Below, one piece after another: positions 17,441 through 24,859 of a stretch of DNA of 34,893 nt. The position numbers and the translations under genes were made by a program. The stretch covers positions 1 through 34,893 of the forward strand of contig CAMZBG010000010.1 of assembly GCA_947304495.1 (NCBI GenBank). The letters run 5' to 3'. This DNA comes from an uncultured Clostridia bacterium. GTDB taxonomy: Bacteria > Bacillota_I > Bacilli_A > RF39 > UBA660. How positions within the stretch are numbered: the stretch's first letter is position 1; the number at the start of each line of letters is the position of its first letter. The notes under the pieces were generated by a model, which saw only the letters and a list, made by a program, of their open reading frames with translations, searched no databases and was not told the origin of the DNA.

Positions 17441-18028
17441 CTACCTCGCTTCTTTTATAACTTTGGTATTAGCTATCATATCATGTAATCCTCTACCATC
17501 TTTACGATATAAGACAAATATAATACTAATGAATGTTAATATAGATTCAATTTCAACTGCTGTTAAATATATATTTGTATAAGTGTTTTTATTTACATTA
17601 ATAAGGGCAACAGATACGATGCTAGATACGATACTTAATATAACCATCGATCTTAATAATCCTTTTGGAATATTCGTTGGTTTACTAGTTTCACTATCGA
17701 CAACTCTAATACTTAGTATTCTTTTACCTAGAGTTTGTCCTTTATTCATATATTGAAATATAACAAAATAAGCAAACATAATAACTGCATTTACAGTATT
17801 TTCAATAACATTTCTTTTATTATTTTTATATAGTAATTCTTTATATTCGTTTAGATATTCATTAGAGGTTATTTCTCCAGATATCATTTTGTCTACTAAT
17901 TCACTCATTTCCTTTTCAGTTGTTTGATTATTAGTTGGAAGTGCATAACAGATAATTGAGATAATTACACTGACAATTAAAAAATCGATTATGTATGCTG
18001 CTAGTCTACTTCCAAAAGATGCTTTCAT
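17441..18028 (-). CDS. RDD-family membrane protein
   Basis: A 195-residue membrane protein with the RDD signature [14 protein letters not shown] at the start and [11 protein letters not shown] in the middle, and about four hydrophobic helices separated by a charged loop (residues about 37-73). RDD proteins are of unknown or varied function; some have been linked to sodium/proton exchange or other transport. ATG at 18028 follows AAGGGAACGTGATCTT. It lies between dusB and lysS in a housekeeping operon, with 34 nt to dusB and 4 nt to lysS. No function can be assigned. Confidence 0.8.
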   Translation of the reverse strand: MKASFGSRLAAYIIDFLIVSVIISIICYALPTNNQTTEKEMSELVDKMISGEITSNEYLNEYKELLYKNNKRNVIENTVNAVIMFAYFVIFQYMNKGQTLGKRILSIRVVDSETSKPTNIPKGLLRSMVILSIVSSIVSVALINVNKNTYTNIYLTAVEIESILTFISIIFVLYRKDGRGLHDMIANTKVIKEAR

Positions 18029-18062
18029 AAGATCACGTTCCCTTCTTTCTTAAATATACATT

Positions 18063-19043
18063 TTAATTATATAATTTTTTTAGGTAATTATCAAGTATTT
18101 CAACTATTTCTTGCTTATTTTTTGCCTTAAATATAAGATTTTTTATCTCTTTATGATAAGGCATTCCTTTAATATACCATGCAATATGACTACGCATTTC
18201 TAGGACGGCTACTTTTTCATTTTTGATTTTTAATAAATAATCTAAATGATGATAACACATCTTGATTCTTTCTTCATAAGTTGGTTGGGGGATTATTTCA
18301 CCGGTCCTTAGATATGTATCTATCTCTTTAATTAACCATGGATTACCTAATACACCGCGACCAATCATAATAGCGTCACAACCAGTATATTCAAGCATGT
18401 ATTTAGCAGAGGCAATATCTTTAATATCACCATTACCAATTACGGGAATTGAAACAGCTTCTTTTACTTGTTTTATAATATTCAAATCAGCTTTACCGCT
18501 ATATAATTCACTTCTAGTTCTTGGATGAACAGTTATAGCACTGGCTCCAGCTTTTTCGATTATCTTAGCTACTTCCACGGCATTTATGGAATTTTTATCC
18601 CAACCACTACGTATTTTTACGGTAACTGGTACATCAACAGCTTTGACTACTGAAGATACGATTTCATATATTAATTCAGGATTCTTAAGTAGAGCTGATC
18701 CAGCTTGACTTCTAACGGCAACTTTTGGTACCGGGCAACCCATATTAATATCAATTATATCAGGATGCATAATATCATTTACCATTTTAGCTGCTTCGGT
18801 AAACGTTTCTTTATCTGAGCCAAAAATCTGTTGAGATATTGGTCTTTCTAATTCTTCAAAATATAGCATATCTTTAGTTTTTTTACTATTATAGACCATT
18901 CCTTTATCAGAAACCATTTCGGCGCATACTAAAGCAGCTCCCATTTCCTTACAAATTTTTCGGTATGCATTATTGCAAATACCGGCCATAGGAGCTAAAA
19001 TTACTTTTCCATCTAGTAAGACATTACCTATTTTCCAATTCAT
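18063..19043 (-). CDS. dusB: tRNA-dihydrouridine synthase
   Basis: Flavin enzyme that reduces uridines in the tRNA D-loop to dihydrouridine. A TIM-barrel N-terminal part carries APMAGICNNAYR and the catalytic cysteine Cys103 in DINMGCPVPKV; then TVKIRSGWD, VHPRTRSELYSG, GNGDI and MIGRGVLGNPWL follow in the family order. A helical C-terminal domain ends the 326 residues. The ORF extends to a GTG at 19052, but that codon is part of the ribosome-binding site AAAGGTG, so I used the ATG at 19043. It begins 12 nt after rlmH, in an RNA-modification and translation operon (rlmH, dusB, RDD, lysS). Confidence 0.96.
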   Translation of the reverse strand: MNWKIGNVLLDGKVILAPMAGICNNAYRKICKEMGAALVCAEMVSDKGMVYNSKKTKDMLYFEELERPISQQIFGSDKETFTEAAKMVNDIMHPDIIDINMGCPVPKVAVRSQAGSALLKNPELIYEIVSSVVKAVDVPVTVKIRSGWDKNSINAVEVAKIIEKAGASAITVHPRTRSELYSGKADLNIIKQVKEAVSIPVIGNGDIKDIASAKYMLEYTGCDAIMIGRGVLGNPWLIKEIDTYLRTGEIIPQPTYEERIKMCYHHLDYLLKIKNEKVAVLEMRSHIAWYIKGMPYHKEIKNLIFKAKNKQEIVEILDNYLKKLYN

Positions 19044-19055
19044 ATAGTTCACCTT

Positions 19056-19490
19056 TTATTTATGATATGATTCATTATTTAGTATCTTAAAACTACGATA
19101 TATTTGTTCCAATAGTATCATTCTAAACAATCCGTGTGGATATGTCATTTTGGAAAATGACAAATTATAATTACACATCTTTTTAATATCTTCTCTAATA
19201 CCGTTTGATCCACCAATAATAAATGTAATAACAGGATTAGTAATAAATATCTTATCTATTTTTTCGGCTAATTCTACGGAAGATAATTCATTACCTTCGA
19301 TAGCATTAGCTATTAGATAGTCTTTACTATCTATATGTTTTAGAATTTCATTTCCTTCTGTTTCAATATCACTATCTGGTAATTCAATAATATTTATCTT
19401 ATGATATTTACTAATACGTTTTAGATAATCATCGATACCTTCTTTTAAATATTTTTCTTTTAGTTTTCCAATACATATAATTTTAATCAT
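19056..19490 (-). CDS. rlmH: 23S rRNA (pseudouridine1915-N3)-methyltransferase RlmH
   Basis: SPOUT-class methyltransferase that methylates the pseudouridine at position 1915 of 23S rRNA. The SAM-binding trefoil knot includes FIIGGSNG (GGSNG 93-97) and the C-terminal SFSKMTYPHGLFRMILLEQ and YRSFKI, ending with the near-invariant YHK. At 144 residues it is about 15 shorter than the E. coli or B. subtilis form (about 155-159), the difference being in the middle loops. ATG at 19490 follows GAGGG; an extended -10 promoter precedes it. Confidence 0.95.
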   Translation of the reverse strand: MIKIICIGKLKEKYLKEGIDDYLKRISKYHKINIIELPDSDIETEGNEILKHIDSKDYLIANAIEGNELSSVELAEKIDKIFITNPVITFIIGGSNGIREDIKKMCNYNLSFSKMTYPHGLFRMILLEQIYRSFKILNNESYHK

Positions 19491-19508
19491 ATTTTTCCCT
19501 CTTTAATA

Positions 19509-19517
19509 ATTTTAACA
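19509..19517 (-). promoter_or_regulatory. Extended -10 promoter of the rlmH-dusB-RDD-lysS operon
   Basis: Minus strand TGTTAAAAT, an extended -10 with a weak TTACTT -35 17 nt upstream that lies inside the terminator hairpin of the pilus operon. The start codon is about 19 nt beyond the -10. Confidence 0.5.
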
Positions 19518-19528
19518 TAAATAAAGAA

Positions 19529-19551
19529 AAAAAGTAATTAAATTACTTTTT
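19529..19551 (-). terminator. Terminator of the Tad-like pilus operon
   Basis: Near-perfect inverted repeat AAAAGTAATT / AATTACTTTT (19530-19539 and 19541-19550), followed on the minus strand by TTTCTTTATTT. It overlaps the stop codon of tadZ. Confidence 0.8.
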
Positions 19552-20500
19552 AGCTTATTATCTTAATAAATTTTTCTAAGATTTCAGTATTATCAACCTT
19601 ATCATTTAAAGGTGGAATACTGAAGTCTACTTTAGCATGAGATTCAAATTCAAAGTCATTGATATCTTTTTCTTTAAGTAAGCTCTTGTTTAAAACAAGT
19701 TTTTTGCCATATAGATTATCAAAAATATCTTTATTTACTAACATCATTTTATTTAATTTAATGGTGCTAGGTTCCATTAAATAGATAATATCATCACAAA
19801 TGTCACCAGTAGCATTATTTAAATCAACTAAAATGGTAGTAGCAGTACCAAATCTATTGATGGCTGCTTCTAAATTAACTTCATTTACCGAATACATATC
19901 TTTTTCATTAAAGAAACCAAAATCATTCTTATTTACTTCTAATGCGATTGTATAATCTTTTTGGCTCATTACCTTCTTTAACATATAGATTAAAGTGGTA
20001 GCACCAGCACCAGATGTAGCATTTTTAAATCCTATTACTCTCGCTGTTCTAATCATTGGTTCAGATTTAATTTTTGGTCCTTTACCACCAGATGATTCTT
20101 CACCATCATTAGACATACTGCTGCCTAATTGATGGATATGAGCAACATCTTTATATGTATTTGGATGATTATATAAATACATTAATGAATCTTTATTGGT
20201 AGCAAAATTATATATTCCCATACTTATTAATTTTGATAAATAACTATTGTTATTCATAATATTATTATCGACAAGAATAATAACTTTATCCATTTCAAGA
20301 TTCATAGATAATTTCTGCATATTAGAAATGTCTAGGTAGTTTTTTACTGCGGTGATATCTAAAAACATTCTGTTAAAAAAGAAGTTTGAGAACGTTCCAA
20401 TAATATCATCTACAGTGAATTCACCATTTATAGATTTAATAACATCTACGTCTAATGAATTTAATAAATTTTGATTTTTATTTGATACGATTACATTCAT
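19550..20500 (-). CDS. tadZ: TadZ/CpaE-like pilus localisation ATPase homolog
   Basis: Two-part protein of 316 residues: an N-terminal region of about 115 residues resembling a degenerate receiver domain (alternating beta/alpha, KVIILVDNN at 72-80), a Ser/Gly/Glu-rich linker (about 126-148), and a ParA/MinD-like domain. The Walker A region is NATSGAGATTL at 160-170; the signature lysines of KGGxGKT are replaced by Thr and Ala. Degenerate P-loops are known in TadZ/CpaE proteins, which place the pilus machine at a cell pole. Last gene of the pilus operon, 15 nt after the preceding pilin-like gene, with GAGGAG in front of the ATG. Localisation function is inferred from the family; ATP hydrolysis is doubtful. 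Confidence 0.75.
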   Translation of the reverse strand: MNVIVSNKNQNLLNSLDVDVIKSINGEFTVDDIIGTFSNFFFNRMFLDITAVKNYLDISNMQKLSMNLEMDKVIILVDNNIMNNNSYLSKLISMGIYNFATNKDSLMYLYNHPNTYKDVAHIHQLGSSMSNDGEESSGGKGPKIKSEPMIRTARVIGFKNATSGAGATTLIYMLKKVMSQKDYTIALEVNKNDFGFFNEKDMYSVNEVNLEAAINRFGTATTILVDLNNATGDICDDIIYLMEPSTIKLNKMMLVNKDIFDNLYGKKLVLNKSLLKEKDINDFEFESHAKVDFSIPPLNDKVDNTEILEKFIKIIS

Positions 20501-20515
20501 TCTCTTCTCTCCTCT

Positions 20516-21013
20516 TTATTTATTTAATCTTTTTGTTACTTTAGCCTCACCAGCAATTTCCCATGCACCATCGGCTATTCCTCGTTCATTTTTTGTTTGT
20601 CCACCAAGGGCTAAAATCATATTTAGGGCTCCTAGATTCCAATCGGCATAAGTGTATACATTATATGTGATATATCTTTCAGTATTACTTTTGACAGTAA
20701 TTACAACTCCGCCATAACAAATACCTTTAGTATTATATGATTCATCTTTAAGAATACTATCACCTTGTATACAATTACGATGATATCCGGAATTTTTTAA
20801 TATTTTATCCAATTTGGATATTCCACTGCCGGAACCATTACTATAAAAATCACCAATTTTAAGAACTTCTTCTTGTTCAATTAAATCGATTATTTTATTC
20901 TTTACTCTGAAGGCTTTAGCATAGTTTAGTGATATTGCGGTAAAGCTTACATATATAAACATAAAAACTAATAATAATCTTATCATAAAGACGCCGCCAA
21001 AGGCATCACGCAT
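20516..21013 (-). CDS. Pilin-like protein 2 (TadE-like, paralog of the gene at 21036)
   Basis: A 165-residue protein with a short leader MRDAFGG, then one hydrophobic helix (about 9-30) and a polar region beginning SLNYAKAFRVKNKII. It shares this N-terminus and the closing G.W.I.G motif with the preceding gene, so the two are tandem duplicates. Two cysteines lie in the C-terminal part. The shape (short basic/acidic leader, N-terminal helix, globular tail) is that of a pseudopilin such as TadE/TadF, a minor subunit that could start or cap the fibre. AGGTGATATT precedes the ATG at 21013; 22 nt separate it from the first paralog. No named family could be assigned with certainty. Confidence 0.65.
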   Translation of the reverse strand: MRDAFGGVFMIRLLLVFMFIYVSFTAISLNYAKAFRVKNKIIDLIEQEEVLKIGDFYSNGSGSGISKLDKILKNSGYHRNCIQGDSILKDESYNTKGICYGGVVITVKSNTERYITYNVYTYADWNLGALNMILALGGQTKNERGIADGAWEIAGEAKVTKRLNK

Positions 21014-21035
21014 AATATCACCTACATTCTTTTAT

Positions 21036-21542
21036 TTATTGACCAACTATTGGCCTTGTTTGTCCAGAAATTTTCCATGTACCAAACGAAGTCTTGCCGC
21101 CTGAATTATTGCCGCTTAATGCCCCAATAACTCTTACAAAGTAAATATCCCATCCAAAACAAGTGGTTACGGTATGATAGGAACCTAATTTATTTCGTTC
21201 ACTAGCTTCTGGTTTAGTAGTAACAATTACTATACCATTATTATCATAACAACTTGAGCGGTTAGGTAATGGTTCTACACTTTTACATGTACAATCTGAC
21301 CTATAATTGATTTTTCCATCAGTCATTATTTCTTCTTCAAAATAATTACCCATAGCGTTATAGGCAGTAGCACTCATTGCTTCAATATCAGTTATCTCGT
21401 TATTTTCAAGGTATTCAATAACCATGTTTTTAACTTTGAATGCCTTGGCATAATTTAAGGCCATAGCCGTTAAAAATACATATACGATTATGAATACAAT
21501 AAAAATTTTAATCATAAATGCTCCGCCAAAGGCATCTCTCAT
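21036..21542 (-). CDS. Pilin-like protein 1 (TadE-like)
   Basis: A 168-residue protein starting MRDAFGGAFMIKI, with a single hydrophobic helix (about 9-30) followed by ALNYAKAFKVKNMVIEY, and a C-terminal part with four or more cysteines, three of them in a short stretch (DCTCK, SSC), which may form disulfides outside the cell. It pairs with the adjacent paralog at 20516. The N-terminal motif MRDAFGG resembles MKEATGE of the Flp-like pilin just upstream, suggesting the same leader peptidase. A strong AGGAGG lies 5 nt before the ATG at 21542. Minor pilin or assembly pseudopilin is the best guess, from position and shape. Confidence 0.65.
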   Translation of the reverse strand: MRDAFGGAFMIKIFIVFIIVYVFLTAMALNYAKAFKVKNMVIEYLENNEITDIEAMSATAYNAMGNYFEEEIMTDGKINYRSDCTCKSVEPLPNRSSCYDNNGIVIVTTKPEASERNKLGSYHTVTTCFGWDIYFVRVIGALSGNNSGGKTSFGTWKISGQTRPIVGQ

Positions 21543-21555
21543 ATTATCCTCCTAA

Positions 21556-21720
21556 TTATTGACCTGGCGCATTTTGTCCAGTTTTTGATTCACCTTGATC
21601 CCATAAACCTGTTATTTTATTTTGAATATTTCCCCATTGAGTTGCAAGAATAGCACCAATTACTGCGATAGCTACCAATGTTACAACTGTCATTGAAACT
21701 TCACCTGTTGCTTCTTTCAT
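21556..21720 (-). CDS. flp: Flp-like type IVb pilin (54 residues)
   Basis: A small pilin encoded exactly where Tad loci keep the Flp gene. The product begins MKEATGEVSM, then a 20-residue hydrophobic helix (TVVTLVAIAVIGAILATQ), WGNIQNKITGLWDQ and a polar Gln/Gly-rich tail ending QNAPGQ. GGGAGGTGAAATTG precedes the ATG at 21720, and a strong promoter lies 30 nt further up. Length and layout fit Flp (about 50-70 residues), the major fibre subunit. The canonical type IVb site has Gly, four residues, then Glu-Tyr/Phe; here Gly6 is followed by EVSMTV, so the usual Glu at +5 is missing and processing may be unusual. Cleavage after Gly6 is my inference. Confidence 0.75.
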   Translation of the reverse strand: MKEATGEVSMTVVTLVAIAVIGAILATQWGNIQNKITGLWDQGESKTGQNAPGQ

Positions 21721-21749
21721 CAATTTCACCTCCCTATCATTATGTGTTA

Positions 21750-21778
21750 ATTATATCATATTTTTATATAAATTTCTA
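21750..21778 (-). promoter_or_regulatory. Internal promoter directly in front of the flp-like pilin gene
   Basis: Minus strand TGATATAAT (21750-21758), a perfect extended -10, with TAGAAA at -35 and a 17-nt spacer. It lies in the only long gap inside the pilus operon, between tadC and the pilin, and would allow extra transcription of the pilin subunits. Confidence 0.65.
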
Positions 21779-21787
21779 TTTTTATTA

Positions 21788-22576
21788 TTATCCAATCATT
21801 GAGAATGATGCGATTAACATTAGAATCAATGATACACCGCCAGTACAAACTAGCATAGTCATTGTTTGTCTTTCCATCGTATCAAGTCTTGCTCTATATT
21901 TTTGTTCTCTAGCTTTTAATTGAAGCGCAGATACGGTTTTTGAGAAAGATAGCATTTGCTCATGTTTTTTATCTTGTTCTCCTAAACTCAATCTGTATAA
22001 TAATCTCATCATACGCATTGAATCTCTTACTGGATATTGATTAGCAAAATCCATATAAGGATCTACTGTCGAATCACCAGCTTCAATTTTAGATACTAAT
22101 TCACGTAGTCCAGGTTTAAATACTTCTGGAGCATCTTCAATTGATCTAGCTAAAGCTACGGGTACTGTATAGTGCTGCACTAATACTTCCAAACTTTTTA
22201 AGTAATATGGTAGTAATGAATCAATAGTATTTAAATGTTTTTTATAAAAACTTCTTAAATCAAAGTATTGTGACTTAAATACTAGATATCCAACTACAGC
22301 TGCTACGACAATATAAATAGCTTTAAAGTTTGATAAGAATATAAATAGCATAACAACCATAGCTATTAAGCCATGAAATATTCTTTTTCTAAATACTTGA
22401 CTAACATCATATACTCTTTCACCATATTTGGCTCTTAGTAAGAATTCATAATCTTTTTCTTGTAATAAACCAAATAAGCTTTTATTTTCACCGAAGAATC
22501 TTGATGTTGATATTACACCATTATAGATTAATAAGAACATGATGATAGCGCCAACTACTAATATCTCTAAATACAT
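21788..22576 (-). CDS. tadC: TadC-like pilus assembly platform protein
   Basis: Inner-membrane platform protein of the type II secretion F family, 262 residues. A first helix at 3-19, two helices around 70-105, then a cytosolic helical domain (GLRELVSKIEAGDS, RMMRLLYRLSLG) and a C-terminal pair of hydrophobic segments ending in SFSMIG. It pairs with TadB to form the membrane platform on which the CpaF ATPase acts. Its ATG overlaps the TadB stop codon by one base, so the two are translated together. A 67-nt gap, holding a promoter, then leads to the pilin gene. Assigned to TadC rather than TadB by gene order. Confidence 0.8.
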   Translation of the reverse strand: MYLEILVVGAIIMFLLIYNGVISTSRFFGENKSLFGLLQEKDYEFLLRAKYGERVYDVSQVFRKRIFHGLIAMVVMLFIFLSNFKAIYIVVAAVVGYLVFKSQYFDLRSFYKKHLNTIDSLLPYYLKSLEVLVQHYTVPVALARSIEDAPEVFKPGLRELVSKIEAGDSTVDPYMDFANQYPVRDSMRMMRLLYRLSLGEQDKKHEQMLSFSKTVSALQLKAREQKYRARLDTMERQTMTMLVCTGGVSLILMLIASFSMIG

Positions 22577-23469
22577 TATTCCGCCCCCACATTCTCATTA
22601 TAGTATTTCTCACCTTTTAATAAGAAATAACTATTTATTATAACAACTGCATGAACTAGTATTCTCATGAGTGTATTATCCAACATTTCGATATAACTAT
22701 CGACGCCTAATATTAATTGAATTAGCATAATCAAAGAATATAGTGAGATACCAAACATTAAGAATTGACGATGGAATTGTTTTCTATCTGATCTATCTCG
22801 ATATACTCCTTCGACTAGGATATCAATATCATTTAACATATTGTCAAATGTTTCTTCTGTGTTTTTAGCACCTTCTTTTGTTACTTGTAAGAATAATTGA
22901 TGCATATTTTTTACCATATAATATGGATATTTGGAATTCATATAATTTATTGAATCGCTGACATCTCCTTTTTCATAGGATAAGGCAATCATTGTTTTAA
23001 CATCTGATAATACAGGTTCTTCTAGAACTCCTGATTCAACAACGCCTTCAAGTGATTTAATAAATGATTGAGTAGTATTAAATTCCATGATTGTATTAGT
23101 TGTATATACTTGAATTTGTTCAAAGATAAATTCACTATATTGTCTTTTACAACGCAAATACGTAATGTAAGGAATTATAGATACAGCAACGATAACATAT
23201 AAAATTACGATAATTAAATTATAGAAATAGAAATATCCAACTACAGCTGCTCCAGCAGCAAATAATGCTACTTGGATAGTATATTGTCTTGGAGTATATT
23301 CTAATCCTAATTCTTTAATCTTTTCACGCATTACTTTATATGAATATGGAGCATATTGATCATATGCAATTGTTGCTTGTTCTTTAACAAATTTATATAC
23401 ACCTTCACCAGATGAATTACGATATGTTATTACAAACACTAGAATAATACCAATTAATATAAATTCCAT
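22576..23469 (-). CDS. tadB: TadB-like pilus assembly platform protein
   Basis: A 297-residue platform protein of the T2SS-F superfamily. It starts with a membrane helix (LIGIILVFVITY), then a linker, two helices at about 67-105 (VALFAAGAAVVGYFYF, VIVAVSIIPYITYL), a cytosolic domain with FNTTQSFIKSLEGVVES and EEPVLSDVKTMIALSYEKGD, and two C-terminal helices. It forms the membrane platform with TadC. AGGTGATACA precedes the ATG at 23469, 19 nt after the cpaF stop. CpaF, TadB, TadC in this order is the conserved Tad core. Confidence 0.82.
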   Translation of the reverse strand: MEFILIGIILVFVITYRNSSGEGVYKFVKEQATIAYDQYAPYSYKVMREKIKELGLEYTPRQYTIQVALFAAGAAVVGYFYFYNLIIVILYVIVAVSIIPYITYLRCKRQYSEFIFEQIQVYTTNTIMEFNTTQSFIKSLEGVVESGVLEEPVLSDVKTMIALSYEKGDVSDSINYMNSKYPYYMVKNMHQLFLQVTKEGAKNTEETFDNMLNDIDILVEGVYRDRSDRKQFHRQFLMFGISLYSLIMLIQLILGVDSYIEMLDNTLMRILVHAVVIINSYFLLKGEKYYNENVGAE

Positions 23470-23488
23470 TGTATCACCTACTTTCTAT

Positions 23489-24829
23489 TTATTGTCCTGG
23501 ATAATTAACATTGTTTACCACTGGTGGTCTTACAATATTTGGTCCAGCATTATTTACTTGTTGATAGTTATTAGCAACGTTCTGTTGTGGTATTCCAATA
23601 CCACCAACATTATTGTTTACTGGTACTCCCTGATTAGGGATAGTATTAATATTATTGACAATTCGATTACCAATTGGTTGTGGTACTGCAGGTTCAACGG
23701 GCTTTGGAGCCACGTTGCTAGCAGTCGAATTATCGACAACATAATCTTCTTTTTTATCGTCAGGTGATTTAAATTCTTCTTTAACTAAGATATCTGGTTG
23801 CATCATCAAACCCTGACTTTCTAGATAACTTATTAAATATTTAGTTGGGTTATGAATTGTTACTCTGCCATCTGGAGTCTTTTTATATAAAGTATTTGAT
23901 TTGGGCTCGTTATCTTCAGTAACATAAAACTCAACTACTTCAGAAATCTCACGATGGAATTTTTGTCTTTCTGGACTATAATAGCCTTTAATATGAACAC
24001 CTAATTGAACGTATCTATGAATACTTCTTAGGAATTGTTCAAGATCAATGTTACTTTCAAGTAGGCTATATAATCTGTTTGGAATTGATGCTGCTTTGTC
24101 AGCATGAATTGTAGATAAGATATTGTGTCCAGAAGAGATAGAGTTTCTAACAGCCATAACGGCTTCAGCGCTTCTGACTTCGGATAGTAGTATCCATCTT
24201 GGATTCTGTCTCATACAGGTTACCAATACATCAGAATAGCTGGCAATGTTATTTGTCTTCATAGCAACTATATCTCTAGTTGGAAATATTTTATCTAGGT
24301 GTAATTCCAAAGTATCTTCAATCGTGATTAATTTTTCATTTTCTTTGGTATGAGCTGCAAGATACTTGATGAACTCGGTTTTACCTGAACCTGTTTCACC
24401 ACTAACTAGTATATTGCAGTGTCCTTCAACGCATTTTAACAAGAAATCGTGAATATCTAATCTAATATAATCATCTGCTATTATTTGCTCTTTTTTAAGT
24501 CTTATTTTAGCAGGTGTCTTACGTACCAACAAAGCAATGCCATTTCTAGCAATAGAGTCATGGACAAAGTTAAGTCTTAGTTCAGCACTCTCAGCATCCA
24601 AGAATGGGTTAGCCATATTGAATGATTTACCCATGGTATTAGCACATTGGAACGCAATTTTTTCTACTAAAGCATTATCGATGCCAGTATTTTCTACTCG
24701 ATATACGCCTTTAGACAATGTTTTTATCCATACCTGTCCACCATTACTATATGATATATCGGTAACATCATCATTATCTAAAAATTGTTTTAATGGTCCA
24801 AAATCGACCTGTTGAAACTGTGCATCCAT
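23489..24829 (-). CDS. cpaF: CpaF/TadA-type pilus assembly ATPase
   Basis: Hexameric secretion ATPase that powers Flp-type pilus assembly. Residues 1-130 form an N2-type domain; the P-loop GETGSGKT lies at 144-151, the Asp box EDTLEL at 171-176, the Walker B strand RWILLSEVRSAEA starts at 211, and the His box GHNILSTIHADKAAS at 234-248. The family usually has an extra N-terminal helical domain of about 100 residues, which is absent here. Instead, the last 90 or so residues are an Asn/Pro/Val/Gln-rich, low-complexity tail. AAGGAGG precedes the ATG at 24829, 30 nt after cpaB. Family identity is certain; the role of the tail is unknown. Confidence 0.92.
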   Translation of the reverse strand: MDAQFQQVDFGPLKQFLDNDDVTDISYSNGGQVWIKTLSKGVYRVENTGIDNALVEKIAFQCANTMGKSFNMANPFLDAESAELRLNFVHDSIARNGIALLVRKTPAKIRLKKEQIIADDYIRLDIHDFLLKCVEGHCNILVSGETGSGKTEFIKYLAAHTKENEKLITIEDTLELHLDKIFPTRDIVAMKTNNIASYSDVLVTCMRQNPRWILLSEVRSAEAVMAVRNSISSGHNILSTIHADKAASIPNRLYSLLESNIDLEQFLRSIHRYVQLGVHIKGYYSPERQKFHREISEVVEFYVTEDNEPKSNTLYKKTPDGRVTIHNPTKYLISYLESQGLMMQPDILVKEEFKSPDDKKEDYVVDNSTASNVAPKPVEPAVPQPIGNRIVNNINTIPNQGVPVNNNVGGIGIPQQNVANNYQQVNNAGPNIVRPPVVNNVNYPGQ

Positions 24830-24859
24830 AATTTGCCTCCTTTTATTCTATTTTATTAA

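Noticed and set aside
17437..18062. T-box riboswitch for lysS
   Set aside because: lysS follows the RDD gene by 4 nt and no leader or T-box motif is present.
23492..24815. Plus-strand ORFs opposite cpaF
   Set aside because: Shadows of the ATPase gene and its low-complexity tail.
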